From contig CP136067.1 in assembly GCA_032622095.1 (NCBI GenBank), positions 179,464,556 to 179,528,555 of the forward strand: a DNA stretch of 64,000 nt, read 5' to 3'. The notes below the pieces were generated by a model, which was not told the origin of the DNA, did no database searches, and saw nothing but the letters and a program-made list of their open reading frames with translations. Below, in pieces: positions 47,931 to 59,299 of the stretch. The number at the start of each line of letters is the position of its first letter. Position 1 is the first letter of the stretch. The position numbers and the translations under genes were made by a program. Source of the stretch: Siphonodentalium dalli. Its lineage: Eukaryota > Mollusca > Scaphopoda > Gadilida > Siphonodentaliidae.

Positions 47931-48360
47931 CTGTATCAAAATGCCTGCAACACAATTCCAGGCAAATTTGCTAGCGTGCAAACGTATACCCTTACAATGA
48001 GAAGGCCCCGGTGGTTCTTTAGAAAACATGGACATGCAACTGGCTGTGCATTAAACGATCCAATAAATAATAATGAGTGTTGTGCTATTATATTGGATCA
48101 CAGGAAGTCCCTCTGGACTGGAATTCTCCCACCCCCTGCACATTGTCAGATGCAACGATGTGACGTAACTCAAACGTACATGTGTTAACCCTGCGCGTGC
48201 AATCAACTCGCTTTGTTTTTACAGTATATACCTTTGGTATATAGTATATACCGAAATCAGATTTCTCCCCAAATGTATCGTTACGAACCTATTCTGGCAT
48301 GTGCCAAGATTTGTATAAAACAAAAATTCAGAATGAGGCTCTTGGGTTGTGTGAAAACTG
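47931..48360. other. No gene seen
   Basis: Possibly intron of the gene above. The palindromic phrase 'agtatataccttt...ggtatatagtatata' (48222-48253) is the only structure. Confidence 0.35.
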
Positions 48361-48517
48361 ATCCATCATGACCTGGGATGTGGTCATGGAAAAAGCTCAC
48401 CCTTGGGGCCAGCTATTTGGTCCGGACACCTGAACACTCGGCAAGCCTCGTGTCTGGCCCAAATAGCTGGCCCCTCTGGTGAGATTTTTCCATCCCACAC
48501 CCAGGTCATGATGGATA
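48361..48517. mobile_element. Foldback/MITE-like hairpin, ~65-bp arms
   Basis: ATCCATCATGACCTGGG...GGGGCCAGCTATTTGG...GACAC pairs with GTGTC...CCAAATAGCTGGCCCC...CCCAGGTCATGATGGAT around a ~22-base loop. It is noncoding. Confidence 0.85.
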
Positions 48518-48548
48518 ATATTAATCTACTGCGTGACCTAATTTGTGT

Positions 48549-48775
48549 TTAAAGACCATCGGCGTAGTTACGCTGATGTCGGGCGTAATTTACGCCTACC
48601 ATGGGTGTACTTACGCCCATCATCGGCGTATATGCGCCGAACATCGGCGTAATTACGCCCATGTTCGGCGTATATACGCCGACCATCGGCGTAGTTACGC
48701 CGATCAAAAAACTTCGCCGATCATTGGCGTAGTTACACCGATGTAGGGCGTAATTTACGCCGATAGTCACATACA
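48549..48775. repeat. Array of GGCGTA-N-TACGCC dyad repeats (array 1)
   Basis: About nine near-palindromic units, mostly CATCGGCGTAGTTACGCCGA or GGCGTAATTTACGCC, lie end to end at roughly 20-26 bp spacing. The central spacer varies (gt, at, ata, att) while the arms stay paired, including compensating changes. A single half-unit interruption (aaaaaacttcgccgat) is near 48702. Confidence 0.9.
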
Positions 48776-49699
48776 GGGTGGATAAAGGCAAGGAGATCAA
48801 GTTTCCTGTACATTAACCAACACCTTCCCTACCTCAAAATATGCATTTCTGATAATTAATTATGAGAATCATCTCTCATGGTCAATTGTGGCCTAAACTA
48901 GTTCAATGTGATGAGATATAAGGAATAAATTAAAAACAGGGGTTTGGAGACTGATACATTCTTATCAGGGGGCTGAAACATGAATGTTCATATATTTGGG
49001 AGCCGAAACATGCCCTACCCTGTACATTAGGGGATGTGAGAATAATATCACACCATTTATTAACTCAGTCATTTGTATTTAATCTTACCATACACGCCCA
49101 ACCTCAAAATATACATAGGCATATTCAGAAATGCATATTTCGAGATAGGGCAGGTGTGTTGCAAATCAGTGGAAACTTGGTCTCATTGTCCTTGTATCTC
49201 ATCATATTGCAATACGTTTGGCCACAATTGACAAAGGTAGAGACGACTCTCAGAAATTAATTATACGAAATGCAGTTGAGGTTGAGATAGGGAATGTGTG
49301 TGGTAAGGCGGGGAAACTTGGTCGACTTGTGCCTCAAAACTTCTAATGAACTGCCTGAGATGTGGTTCTAAAGGAATATTAAAATATTAACTACATAAAT
49401 GATTCGATATTATTCCCATATGGACCTTAATGTAAAAGGTAGGACATGTCTCGACGCTCCCAATCTATAAAACAAATTATGTTTACCCCCCCCCCCTGAT
49501 AAGAATGTATCAATCTCCAAAACCCTGTTTTGATTTTATTCTTTGTATATCATCATATTGAAAAATAAGTTTGTCCACACTTGATCAAGGGAAACACCAT
49601 TCTCAGAAACTAATGACCAGAAATGCATATGTTTAGGTAGGGCAGGTGTGGGTTAATGCAGAGGAAACTTTGTCTCATTGCCTTTATTCACACTGTATG
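48776..49699. repeat. Spacer with alternating inverted copies of a ~200-bp repeat
   Basis: The flank of array 1 ('cacatacagggtggataaag', then 'ctacctcaaaatatgcattt') returns inverted next to array 2 ('agaaatgcatatgtttaggt', then 'tgcctttattcacactgtat' at 49618-49692). Related copies ('cctcaaaatatacat', 'agggcaggtgtg', 'ggaaacttggtctcattg') lie at 49105-49180 and 49280-49325. Poly-C at 49486-49496. Confidence 0.75.
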
Positions 49700-49815
49700 T
49701 GACCATCGGCGTAGTTATGCCGATTGTACTACACCGATGAATGGCGTAAATATGCCGATGGTCGGCGTATATACACCGATGGTCGGCGTGTATACGGCGT
49801 ATATAAGCCGGCGTG
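49700..49815. repeat. Array of GGCGTA dyad repeats (array 2, inverted context)
   Basis: About five units such as ATCGGCGTAGTTATGCCGAT, GGCGTAAATATGCCGATGG and GGTCGGCGTATATACACC, of the same type as array 1 and flanked by the inverted copy of its flank. Confidence 0.85.
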
Positions 49816-50512
49816 GAATTAATTTTGTGTTTGTGGCGGCTCCATGCTTCCGTAACTGTTCTGTTCGATGCGAAATAATTCAAAATTTCCTAAGCCCACA
49901 TTTTTGCTTAGCTGGCAAAAAAAAAAGGAAATGTACTTGCAATCACCATCATTCGTATCACATCGCATCGCGAAAATAAAACAAATATATAATTCGTAAG
50001 TAATACATCACTAAAGCTCATAATTGATAACACTCGTTAGTGTCTACCGCTTTTGTGCAACGGAAACACAGAAACTCTCTGTCAGAGGCGATCTTTGGAA
50101 TGTTTGTCAAGTTGAAAAAACGTGTTAAAACTCCCACTTTTGAAAGTCGAAACCTCATATTAATGGCCTCATGAGTTCGATCGTATATGAAACGCACAGA
50201 TGGTGGTTTTATGGTGTCAAAAAGAACAGGGAATATTTAAGGTAATCTTTAAGGCCCCATGTTGCATGAGTTTAAATCATATCTAATCATCGTTATATTC
50301 TAAAATAAATATTTTGTATTTAAACACGAGTATTGGAACTCACTGTTGATGATCCTGATAACTCTCCATGGCAGAATGAATATAAGTATTGTGGCCGCTT
50401 CGTCGCCAGCCCAGATTCCTTCCCAAAACCCGACGTCCAGACACCAGGATACCGTGATAATAAACGCATCGAACACCTACAATCGAACGTATATGAAAAA
50501 CAAGGGGAACTT
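49816..50512. other. No gene seen
   Basis: An open frame begins at 50333 (MELTVDDPDNSPWQNEYKYC) and runs into the minisatellite. Its unique first 40 residues are not recognised. Confidence 0.35.
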
Positions 50513-50818
50513 ATAGCAATACATGTATCAACGGAATCTTATACCGATACATGTATCAACGGAAACCTATAGCAATACATGTATCAACGGAAACCTATAG
50601 CAATACATGTATCAGCGGAAACTTATACCAATACATGTATCAACGGAAACCTATAGCAATACATATATCAAGGGAAACTTATACCAATACATGTATCAAC
50701 GGAAACTTATACCAATACATGTATAAACGGAGACTTATACCAATACATGTATCAACGGCAACTTATACCAATACAAGTATCAACGGAAACTTATACCAAT
50801 GCATGTATCAACCTAAAC
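50513..50818 (+). repeat. 28-bp minisatellite, ~11 units
   Basis: The unit ATACATGTATCAACGGAAAC + YTATAGCA/CCA is repeated about 11 times with few changes. Each unit carries the perfect palindrome ATACATGTAT. The open frames across it are by-products. Confidence 0.95.
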
Positions 50819-50914
50819 ATTGAGTTCACTCCTCATTACCTGGTACGATCTTTACATGTACCGTACCTCACACCACTCAAAATGTAAAGATTCCTTACAT
50901 CTTCTCATGCGCGT

Positions 50915-50916
<2 letters not shown>

Positions 50917-50942
<26 letters not shown>
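50917..50942 (+). repeat. (CT)n microsatellite
   Basis: About 11-12 CT dinucleotides in a row within a longer pyrimidine-rich stretch. Confidence 0.9.
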
Positions 50943-50947
<5 letters not shown>

Positions 50948-52732
50948 GCCTGACAAATTTGCGACAACAAAAACAAAGCACTAACCTACATCGTCCATGT
51001 TGGCATGTCATAATTTATGGCGAACAAATTCATAAACAATTTAACATGGACTAATTTAATCGTGTTCGCGAATTGAGAGAATCGCGTTATTGATTTTTCA
51101 AACTTGCTCCCTATGAAGGAATGTTCTTTGTTAAATAAGTTTGTTTCATCTTCAAAGTACATGTTATGAGTATAGAATGATGTAAGCATGAACACAGGTA
51201 GATAGCTACGACGTTTTGGGTCTCATAAGCAACTATGACAATATAGACGACCCCTCCTCCCCAAAATTCCGATTCCCCATAACACTGTATCGAACACTCT
51301 TTAATAGCCCAGACGTAGTGACCGGCGTACATTCGAACCATTAACGTAGATGTCACTGTTTGTGCCAATTCAGAATCAATCCGCCTCACAAGTGATGCGT
51401 AGATCCCCTTTTAATACGAATTCCGTCTAGGGAGATAACCAGTCCGCCCGTGGTAATATCAGATCATCGGATGACCACGTTTCCGCCAGCAGCTAATTTC
51501 CGGACATTATATTGTTGCAGTTATATCTAATTATTGGAAAGGTCAGGTTGGAGATCGAGCGTCAAATGTCGCACGCCAATCATCTCGAGACTAATGAAAT
51601 TCACTTGTGACAGGGAAATCAATGATCAAAAGAACTGTGGTGCGTCATTTAATATTGTGTGATATACCTATAGAGGGAGTGTATATGTGTCTTCGTCAAA
51701 TATTGCATATAAATAATGTATATTTAGGTTCTTGTGTGTTCTATCTCAAATGGCAGCTATCACCCTAGTCCATGTTTCATTGGACTCACACTAGCTAGTG
51801 ATATCGGTGGAGCGAGATGGTAGATTACGTCCAAGTCCCATTCATATAGCGTTCTATATATGTCTGGCATAAAACGTTGTTGATCCGCTCACTGGAACCA
51901 CCGATAATATGTGTTGAAATATCACAATTATGACAATAAACTGGTTTATTCCGTAGAAAATCTGATAACTCCACAACAGTTATCAATTGATAGCGGTAAA
52001 TTAATGTGAAAAATATTAATATTATAACAAATGTTTACATAATTTCAAAAGAATACGAACGAAGTGATCTTCGCCCGGTAAACGTAAACAGAATACACGT
52101 GGTCCTCGATTGACAGAAATACCCGGTAACTTGTAAATTGGAAATTACATAGACATCGCGAGACGACCAGCACTAGACGTAAACCATGTACGTTAATCCA
52201 GAACGTACTTGCTTAAACAGACATGGCTCATTCGAACCTCCAATCATCGAGACGCCCAGCATAAGACTTAATATTTAACTAACAAGTAATATGTGACCAC
52301 ATACAATTTTAAAGCCGATACATGTAATAGCGAATTCTGCGATAAAATCATATGTCAACATGTTATTATTATTTGGGCGGGTTCGATTATCACTCGGGAT
52401 AGCCGAAGGTTGCCGATTATACCTCGGAATACTTCGTGTCTGTTTTAATTGTAAACAAATCGAGGTTATTCGTAATAACGCAAAATGTTCTATTCGTAAT
52501 TTAACATGGAAGTTAGATTATAATGCATCATGTATTGATTTGAGGGTAAAATCGATTAAAATAGACGAAAAATCTAGCCACTGGATCTGGGCGTAAAGCA
52601 GTTGGCAAATCACTGGATAGGAGTTCGTGTAACACACACGGGCTATGCACATATTAGAAAGTATTTGCAAACATTACAGTGGCACTTCCTGCTTGCATGC
52701 GTCCCATTGTTCACAAGGCATCAAATTATACC
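50943..52732. other. No gene seen
   Basis: Unique AT-rich sequence. Short frames at 50986-51389 and 52360-52596 have no recognisable content. Confidence 0.4.
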
Positions 52733-53132
52733 TTAACCCTTTACCCAACAAAACGGCCAAAACCGGCCAAATAAAGCTGCAACAGCCTAAATTATCTTGG
52801 GTCTGTCTCAATAAAACCATACAAATATGGATATCATTGGAACCGGCTCATTGACCACATTGTGATAGTTACAGTTATGCCCTGTGCCAAAGCATTCTCT
52901 TATATATGCGAGTCGACCATAGGTCGCCTCGCATATATAAGAGAATGCATTGGCCTAAAAAATATCTTTTTTTAACACTTTTTACCATTTTTTCTTACAT
53001 TCTTTAACAATTTTATAATTTTTAAAGTGTTAAGCCAATGCATTCTCTTATATATGCGAGGCGACCTATGGTCGACTCGCATATATAAGAGAATGCATTG
53101 GCACAGGGCCGTTCTGTTGGGTAAAGGGTTAA
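52733..53132. mobile_element. piggyBac-like MITE with double palindrome (copy 1)
   Basis: Exactly bounded by TTAA on both sides with TIRs CCCTTTACCCAAC / GTTGGGTAAAGGG. TTAA plus CCCTTT/CCCTAT termini are the hallmark of piggyBac elements. Inside are two ~69-bp palindromes (52886-52954 and 53034-53102) built of GCATTCTCTTATATATGCGA + GKCGACC arms. The two palindromes are themselves inverted copies of one another around an AT-rich centre. It has no ORF. A relative lies at 63144-63571. Confidence 0.85.
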
Positions 53133-53134
53133 TG

Positions 53135-53575
53135 GGAGTTCGATAGCTCAGTCACGGTTTGCGTGTCAACCGACGGGCGGCATGAGTTACCCGACGGGCG
53201 GCATGAGTTACCCGCCGGGCGGCGTGAGTTACCCGCCGGGCGGCATGAGTTACCCGCCGGGCGGCATGAGTTACCCGCCGGGCGGCATGAGTTACCCGCC
53301 GGGCGGCATGAGTTACCCGACGGGCGGCGTGAGTTACCCGCCGGGCGGCGTGGGTTACCCGCCGGGCGGCGTGAGTTACCCGCCGGGCGGCGTGAGTTAC
53401 CCGCCGGCGGCATGAGTTACCCGCCGGCAGTTGATTATTTAGCCTCCCACAACAATACCTTGATCGGATTAACGAAGTGTGGATGCAGTCTCGCAAGCTG
53501 TTCAAATCTCACGCCAAGTTGTAACCCTTGAGCAAGGTCACTCATACTGGGACGGCTTCGTCGTATCTAGACGCG
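53135..53575 (+). mobile_element. SINE-like tRNA-derived unit disrupted by a minisatellite
   Basis: 'gatagctcagtcacggtttg' at 53143-53162 resembles a pol III A box (TRGCNNAGY). 'ctgttcaaatctcac' at 53498-53512 resembles a B box (GGTTCAANYCC). 'gtaacccttgagcaaggtca' at 53521-53540 resembles the conserved core downstream of the B box in V-type SINEs (CCTTGAGCAAGG). In a working SINE the boxes are ~35-60 bp apart. Here ~340 bp separate them because a 21-bp tandem array has grown in between. No poly-A tail was seen. Confidence 0.45.
53168..53430 (+). repeat. 21-bp GC-rich minisatellite, ~12 units
   Basis: The unit CGCCGGGCGGCRTGAGTTACC is repeated about 12 times; the first two and one later unit have CGAC. 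Because 21 is a multiple of 3, all frames stay open and yield artificial periodic proteins on both strands. Strongly GC-rich against AT-rich surroundings. Confidence 0.95.
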
Positions 53576-54651
53576 ACATTTGTACCCATCGTGTTAGGCA
53601 AAGGTAAGTTCGTGGCATCACCAGTCATGTAACACTTTCAAAGCTGACTCGAATCATGATATGTTTGGATTGGTATACAGAGGGGAATTACATGCATGTA
53701 ATGTCATATCTCACCTCTAGTCGGTGCCGGAGGATTTTTCTACCCATGGCGAACATCTTACAGAATGTCTGAAAAAGAAGAAATTATTAGCGTTTCCGCG
53801 AGACTTATAGGAATAGACTGCATTTCTTTTTGCGATATCATATGTGAGTGCAAATATTGGAGCTTTCAGATTGGGCCTGCAATGCGAGTCAGCAGTTAGA
53901 CGCAATGGCATGAATGTCACCTGCCTTCAACTATAGTCACAACTGTAAAGTGAAGGACATGATATATTACTTAGACATGTTATCCAGGAACGTGACTGCA
54001 GTCTCCGTTGAATAGGCGTCCAGTTAGAATTTCAAACTGCGCCCAACAGACCCAACATCCCCCTTGGTTTGAAATGTTTCAGCTAGTACCGAAATCTTTC
54101 CAATTGTTGGAATTCTCAAAATAATGGTCTTTTCGGTCAAACAAACTGACTAATATTAGGAAATTATTCGGTTTACTATTAAGTAAAAAATTGCAGTCTA
54201 AATACTGGTTGGAAAATTATCAGAAGTACTTCAGGATAATTTTGTCTGAAATTTCCAGACGATGTGTCAGGCATGAAATACGTGACGTTTCCAACTGTTG
54301 AAATGTTGACCAAGGTGTGTCACCACGTCCCTGATGGCATATACAACACATTTGCCTTCGACCAAAATTTTCAAGAGTTGGAAACTGCATGCCTGATCCA
54401 CCATTAGTTGGAACTTTCACACAAAAATAGGTCGAAATGTTTCTCATACTTTGATTTTCAAACCAGTAAACAGTGCTGAATTTGTTGTTATTAGATCAAC
54501 AGTTCTATATTTGCCAAACTTCTGATACACAATTTGGACGGAAATGGCCTTCAGTTGGAAGCTTGATGTACCAGTTGGAACATTGCAACACAAGGACCGG
54601 CGGAATTGGTGGCGACTGTTTCAAAAGAACTACATTTCTCTAACTTTGACT
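53576..54651. other. No gene seen
   Basis: Repeated loose phrases such as 'ccagttggaa', 'caactgttgaaatgtt' and 'cagttggaaacat' (54060-54590) suggest an old degenerate repeat. No coding signal. Confidence 0.4.
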
Positions 54652-55095
54652 GTGCTAGCAGGCAATACGCACAAGCTTGACTACCAAGAGATATCTTATC
54701 GGGGTCCACGATATGATGGCTATTGGTATACAATCGCGACCACGGGAGGCACGTGATGTTCGATTGAATATCAGAATGTTGGGTATCATATAATACCATA
54801 TCCCATAATATGTCAAATATAGCGAAATATCGAAATATAAAATAAAACGAAAAAGCGAAATAGGAAAATACAGCGAAATAGCGAAATAGAACGAAAACTC
54901 GAAATAGGAACATACAGCGAAATAGCGAAATAGGGAGAAATATAGAACGAAATATATAAATATGAAATTATTTTTATAAACGAAATAACGGAGATATTTG
55001 AAAAGGTGTCTTTGACGAAATAACGGACATATTTGGAGAAGTGTTTTAAAGATATCTCTTGGTAGTCAAGCTTGTGCGTATTAGGTGGTGCTAGC
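54652..55095. mobile_element. hAT-like MITE with GTGCTAGC target duplication
   Basis: GTGCTAGC occurs at both borders (54652-54659, 55088-55095), an 8-bp duplication as made by hAT transposases. The inner ends ATACGCACAAGCTTGACTAC + CAAGAGATATCTT are inverted and nearly perfect for ~38 bp. The outermost few bases (AGGCA / CACCT) match poorly. The interior (54810-54970) is a degenerate array of 'gcgaaatag'-type units. It has no ORF of its own; the 117-120-codon minus-strand frames are low-complexity Phe/Ile/Ser runs from the array. Confidence 0.75.
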
Positions 55096-57333
55096 CATCG
55101 TACCGTTATTGGAAAAGGAAGCATCCACGTCCATATATCACGTGGTGATGTGAAGGCGCGCCCCATGGCTGGGTAACAGCTGTTCTAACCCTGATAGGCG
55201 AAAATAGGGACCGAGTTCCGTGACATCCCAATGTGTCATTCATTTCACACGCACTTCACTTGTATCGTGCTGGAACATCGTCAAACATTTTGGATAAAAT
55301 GCACTACGGCAAAATTTACATTGTGATACACTGCGAAGATATCGAAACATTATGAGAACCAAGGATGCGACAAACTTCGAGCAAGCACATCATCTGATAT
55401 TACTTAATTAAGACCAATCATTTGTCGATTGCGTAACATATTGTACAATCTACTGCAACCAATCAATTCCATAAACGACCAACTTGCCACGGAAAATATA
55501 TGTAAATGTAATTCTACGGCTCCAAACAACAAATCGTGCAGTCATACAACTGCATGGGCCTGATTATGTTCCCATGTTTTGAACTGGTCGAGTATGATAT
55601 CTACGGGCGTCGCAAGAGTAGTGATTCGTGGCATGATCAAGGCATGCGAAGACCTGATCGACGGGACACCAGTGCTGGGTGTCTATCTTCCTCTCGTCCC
55701 AATCACATTTGAGGGTTTCACGCCCTAACACGAATGAAAAGAGGAATATCTATCGTCAGTTATTTCCACCTAAAACAAATGTGTCGTCAAAGATATTCAC
55801 CTCCAAATAGGTCAACATTTCCGAAATCAAGAAACAGTTGTTCTTCTGACGTATGTGACTAGTGACTTGGCTAGACTAGAATGTTTCCCTTTATGCAATT
55901 GCACCAGTGATTACTAAGTTGTAATCCCGGCGTTGTCGGCATCCCTCGGCGGCGATGACGTTCAGAAGTAACAGACATCCCAGCTGATCATACGGTGGAT
56001 GTTGTACATTATTGATGAAATTGAGAAAGCAAGAGAAGAATTACGGCATAAGGTTCCCGGACATATATTTTCCTACTCGGGATCTGACAAGGTATACGAC
56101 TTCCAGTGTGCCCAGAGTGTTTATCAAACCACAAGACTTCAATATAATGTCTTTGAGTTCACGAGGAGAGTGATTACATAACACTAAAGCTATCAATCTG
56201 AATGCCCCAAGAGACAGCCCGACTTAACGTAATGGCGGACACACAACGTGATCTTGCGCTACAATATCTCAGTTAACCTTTGGTTGATAAATAGGCGCAG
56301 ACGTTAATAATCATTTCACGTTTGATGTCATAGCTATGGTGACTTATCTTCCTCGTGATGTGAATCAAAGCTCGGTACGATGCTTCGAGAGAAATGGCAA
56401 TCTTTGTATGAATGGAGCGGATACTCACATACAAGTGTGTGGAGGGGTGATGGCTTTTGCGTACATGTATATGAGGATGCTAAACTCCACCCCATGGGTG
56501 GCATTTCATTTTGTCAACAAATATCAGCACTATTCAAAAATGCAAGAGATGAAAGTTAATGTTACTATTTGATTATTCTACTCTTGGAAGTAAGGTTAAT
56601 GATCAGGTCAGAATATCCCTCATGTGGATAACTTCGGCAAGTTGGCACCTGTGTTCCAATGGGTATCGGTGTGTTTGTTTATTTGCACGTGTTGGTTGCG
56701 GTGTTATATTTGTTATTTTCTTTTTGTTGTCGGCTGATAGTTACCTATCTGTCTGGACCAGGTCTTTGTATTTTCAAAAACAAAAATAAACGCCGTTTAA
56801 AAAGGCAGCCTTGTACTGCGTTTCTTTAAAACACGCGTTTATCAGCTGATAATAACCTATACACTAACACTGATACCGAATATTACCGTCAAAGGAGCCT
56901 ATAGCGAATACAAAGCTGAATAATATGTAAATGTGCGTTTTTGCATTATTATTTAGAATTGTTGACTTTGTTGTCGAACGTTCGGCTTTCCCACTGCCAA
57001 TTTTAACCTACACACAAGGCTCACTAGCGGTCATTTTACGTGCATTATTGCGCGATGTCTAATATTGAAAATTGACTTTACATGGACATATTTGTTGATT
57101 CATCATATTCAGCGATCCATTGCAATGGTCAGGATATATACTCTATAGGGAGAGAAGGATGTAGTCCTAGTTTGATATGGCTTGGTGAGACGTCCCTGTG
57201 AGAGTTTGTCAATAGTGCTCTCTGACGACCAAGAAGCCGAGGGGCGATGGGGAGGGGACTTTGTCTATCGATTACAATAAACCACGACGCAAATATCGAC
57301 AATAAAGCGGCGTATTATCTTCAAACCTCTACA
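55096..57333. other. No gene seen
   Basis: Unique sequence. Frames at 55999-56181 and 56336-56789 have no recognisable domain or splice context. Confidence 0.4.
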
Positions 57334-59299
57334 TGTAACTCAACCTGTTGTATACATAGGGCGGGGCGCGAGGGGACACAATGGATACACTCTAACTCAA
57401 TCTGTTGTATACATACGGCGGGGGCGTGAGGGGACACAATGGATACACTCTAACTCAACCTGTTTTGTACATACGGCGGGGGCGTGAGGGGACACAAGGA
57501 ATACACTCTAACTCAACCTGTTTTATACATACGGCGGGGGCGTGAGGGACACAAGGAATACACTCTAACTCAACCTGTTTTATACATAGGGCGGGGCCGT
57601 GAGTGGACACAAGGAATACACTCTAACTCAACCTGTTTTATACATAGGGCGGGGGCGTGAGGGGACACAGGGGATACACTCTAACTCAACCTGTTGTATA
57701 CATACGGCGGGGCGTGAGGGGTCACAAGGAATACACTCTAACTCAACCTGTTTTATACATACGGCGGGGCGAGAGGGGACACAAGGAATACACTCTAACT
57801 CAACCTGTTGTATACATACGGCGGGTGCGTGAGGGGACACAAGGGATACACTCTAACTCAACCTGTTGTATACATATGGTGGGTGCGTGAGGGGACACAA
57901 GGAATACACTCTAACTCAACCTGTTGTATACATACGGCGGGTGCGTGAGGGGACACAAGGGATACACTCTAACTCAACCTGTTGTATACATATGGCGGGT
58001 GCGTGAGGGGACACAAGGAATACACTCTAACTCAACCTGTTTTATACATATGGGGGGGGGGCGTGAGGGGACACAAGGAATACACTCTAACTCAACCTGT
58101 TGTATACATACGGCGGGGGCGTGAGGTGACACAAGGAATACACTCTAACTCAACCTGTTGTATACATACGGCGGGGGCGTGAGGTGACACAAGGAATACA
58201 CTCTAACTCAACCTGTTGTATACATACGGCGGGGGGCGTGAGGGGACACAAGGGATACACTCTAACTCAACCTGTTTTATACATATGGCGGGGGCGTGAG
58301 GGGACACAAGGGATACACTCTAACTCAACCTGTTTTATACATACGGCTGGGGCGTGAGGGGACACAAGGGATACACTCTAACTCAACCTGTTGTATACAT
58401 ATGGCGGGGGCGTGAGTGGACACAAGGGATACACTCTAACTCAACCTGTTTTATACATACGGCGGGGGCGTGAGGGGACACAATGGATACACTCTAACTC
58501 AACCTGTTGTATACATGTGGCGGGGGCGTGAGGGGACACAAGGAATACACTCTAACTCAACATGTTTTATACATACGGCGGGGCGAGAGGGGACACAAGG
58601 AATACACTCTAACTCAACCTGCTTTATACATACGGCTGGGGCGTGAGGGGACACAAGGGATACAATCTAACTCAACCTGTTGTATACATACGGCGGGGCG
58701 TGAGGGGACACAAGGAATACACTCTAACTCAACCTGTTGTATACATACGGCGGGGGCGTGAGGGGACACAAGGAATACACTCTAACTCAACCTGTTGTAT
58801 ACATACGGCGGGGGCGTGAGGGGACACAAGAAATACACTCTAACTCAACCTGTTTTATACATACGGCGGGTGCGTGAGGGGACACAAGGGATACACTCTA
58901 ACTCAACCTGTTTTATACATACGGCGGGGCATGAGGGGACACAAGGGATACACTCTAACTCAACCTGTTTTATACATACGGCGGGGGCATGAGGGGACAC
59001 AAGGGATACACTCTAACTCAACATGTTTTATACATACGGCGGGGGCGTGAGGGGACACAAGGAATACACTCTAACTCAACCTGTTGTATACATAGGGCGG
59101 GTGCGTGAGGGGACACAATGAATACACTCTAACTCAACCTGTTTTATACATACGGCGGGGGCGTGAGGGGACACAAGGAATACACTCTAACTCAACCTGT
59201 TTTATACATAGGGTGGGGCGAGAGGGGACATAAGGAATACACTCTAACTCAACCTGTTTTATACATACTGCGGGGCGTGAGGGGACACAAGGAATACAT
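57334..59299 (+). repeat. ~58-bp minisatellite, about 34 units
   Basis: The unit is ACTCTAACTCAACCTGTTKT + ATACATACGGCGGGGGCGTG + AGGGGACACAAGGRAT and varies from 56 to 60 bp because of the G run in its middle. Roughly 34 copies run head to tail. Variants (cggcggg, atggcggg, agggcggg; ttg/ttt; gga/gaa) recur in a mosaic along the array. The plus strand is G-rich in one half. The many open frames inside are artefacts of a period that is not a multiple of three. Confidence 0.95.

Noticed and set aside
50513-50818. CRISPR-like array of 28-bp repeats
   Set aside because: Repeats are directly abutting with no unique spacers, no cas genes exist here, and the surrounding sequence is animal. It is a minisatellite.
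53129-53531. Collagen-like or proline/glycine-rich periodic protein (MSYPPGG repeats and others)
   Set aside because: The 21-bp unit keeps every frame open on both strands, so long frames are expected by construction; the flanks look SINE-like, not genic.
54551-55166. Phe/Ile/Ser-rich membrane protein on the minus strand (117-120 codons)
   Set aside because: The sequence comes from the degenerate gcgaaatag array inside the hAT-like MITE.
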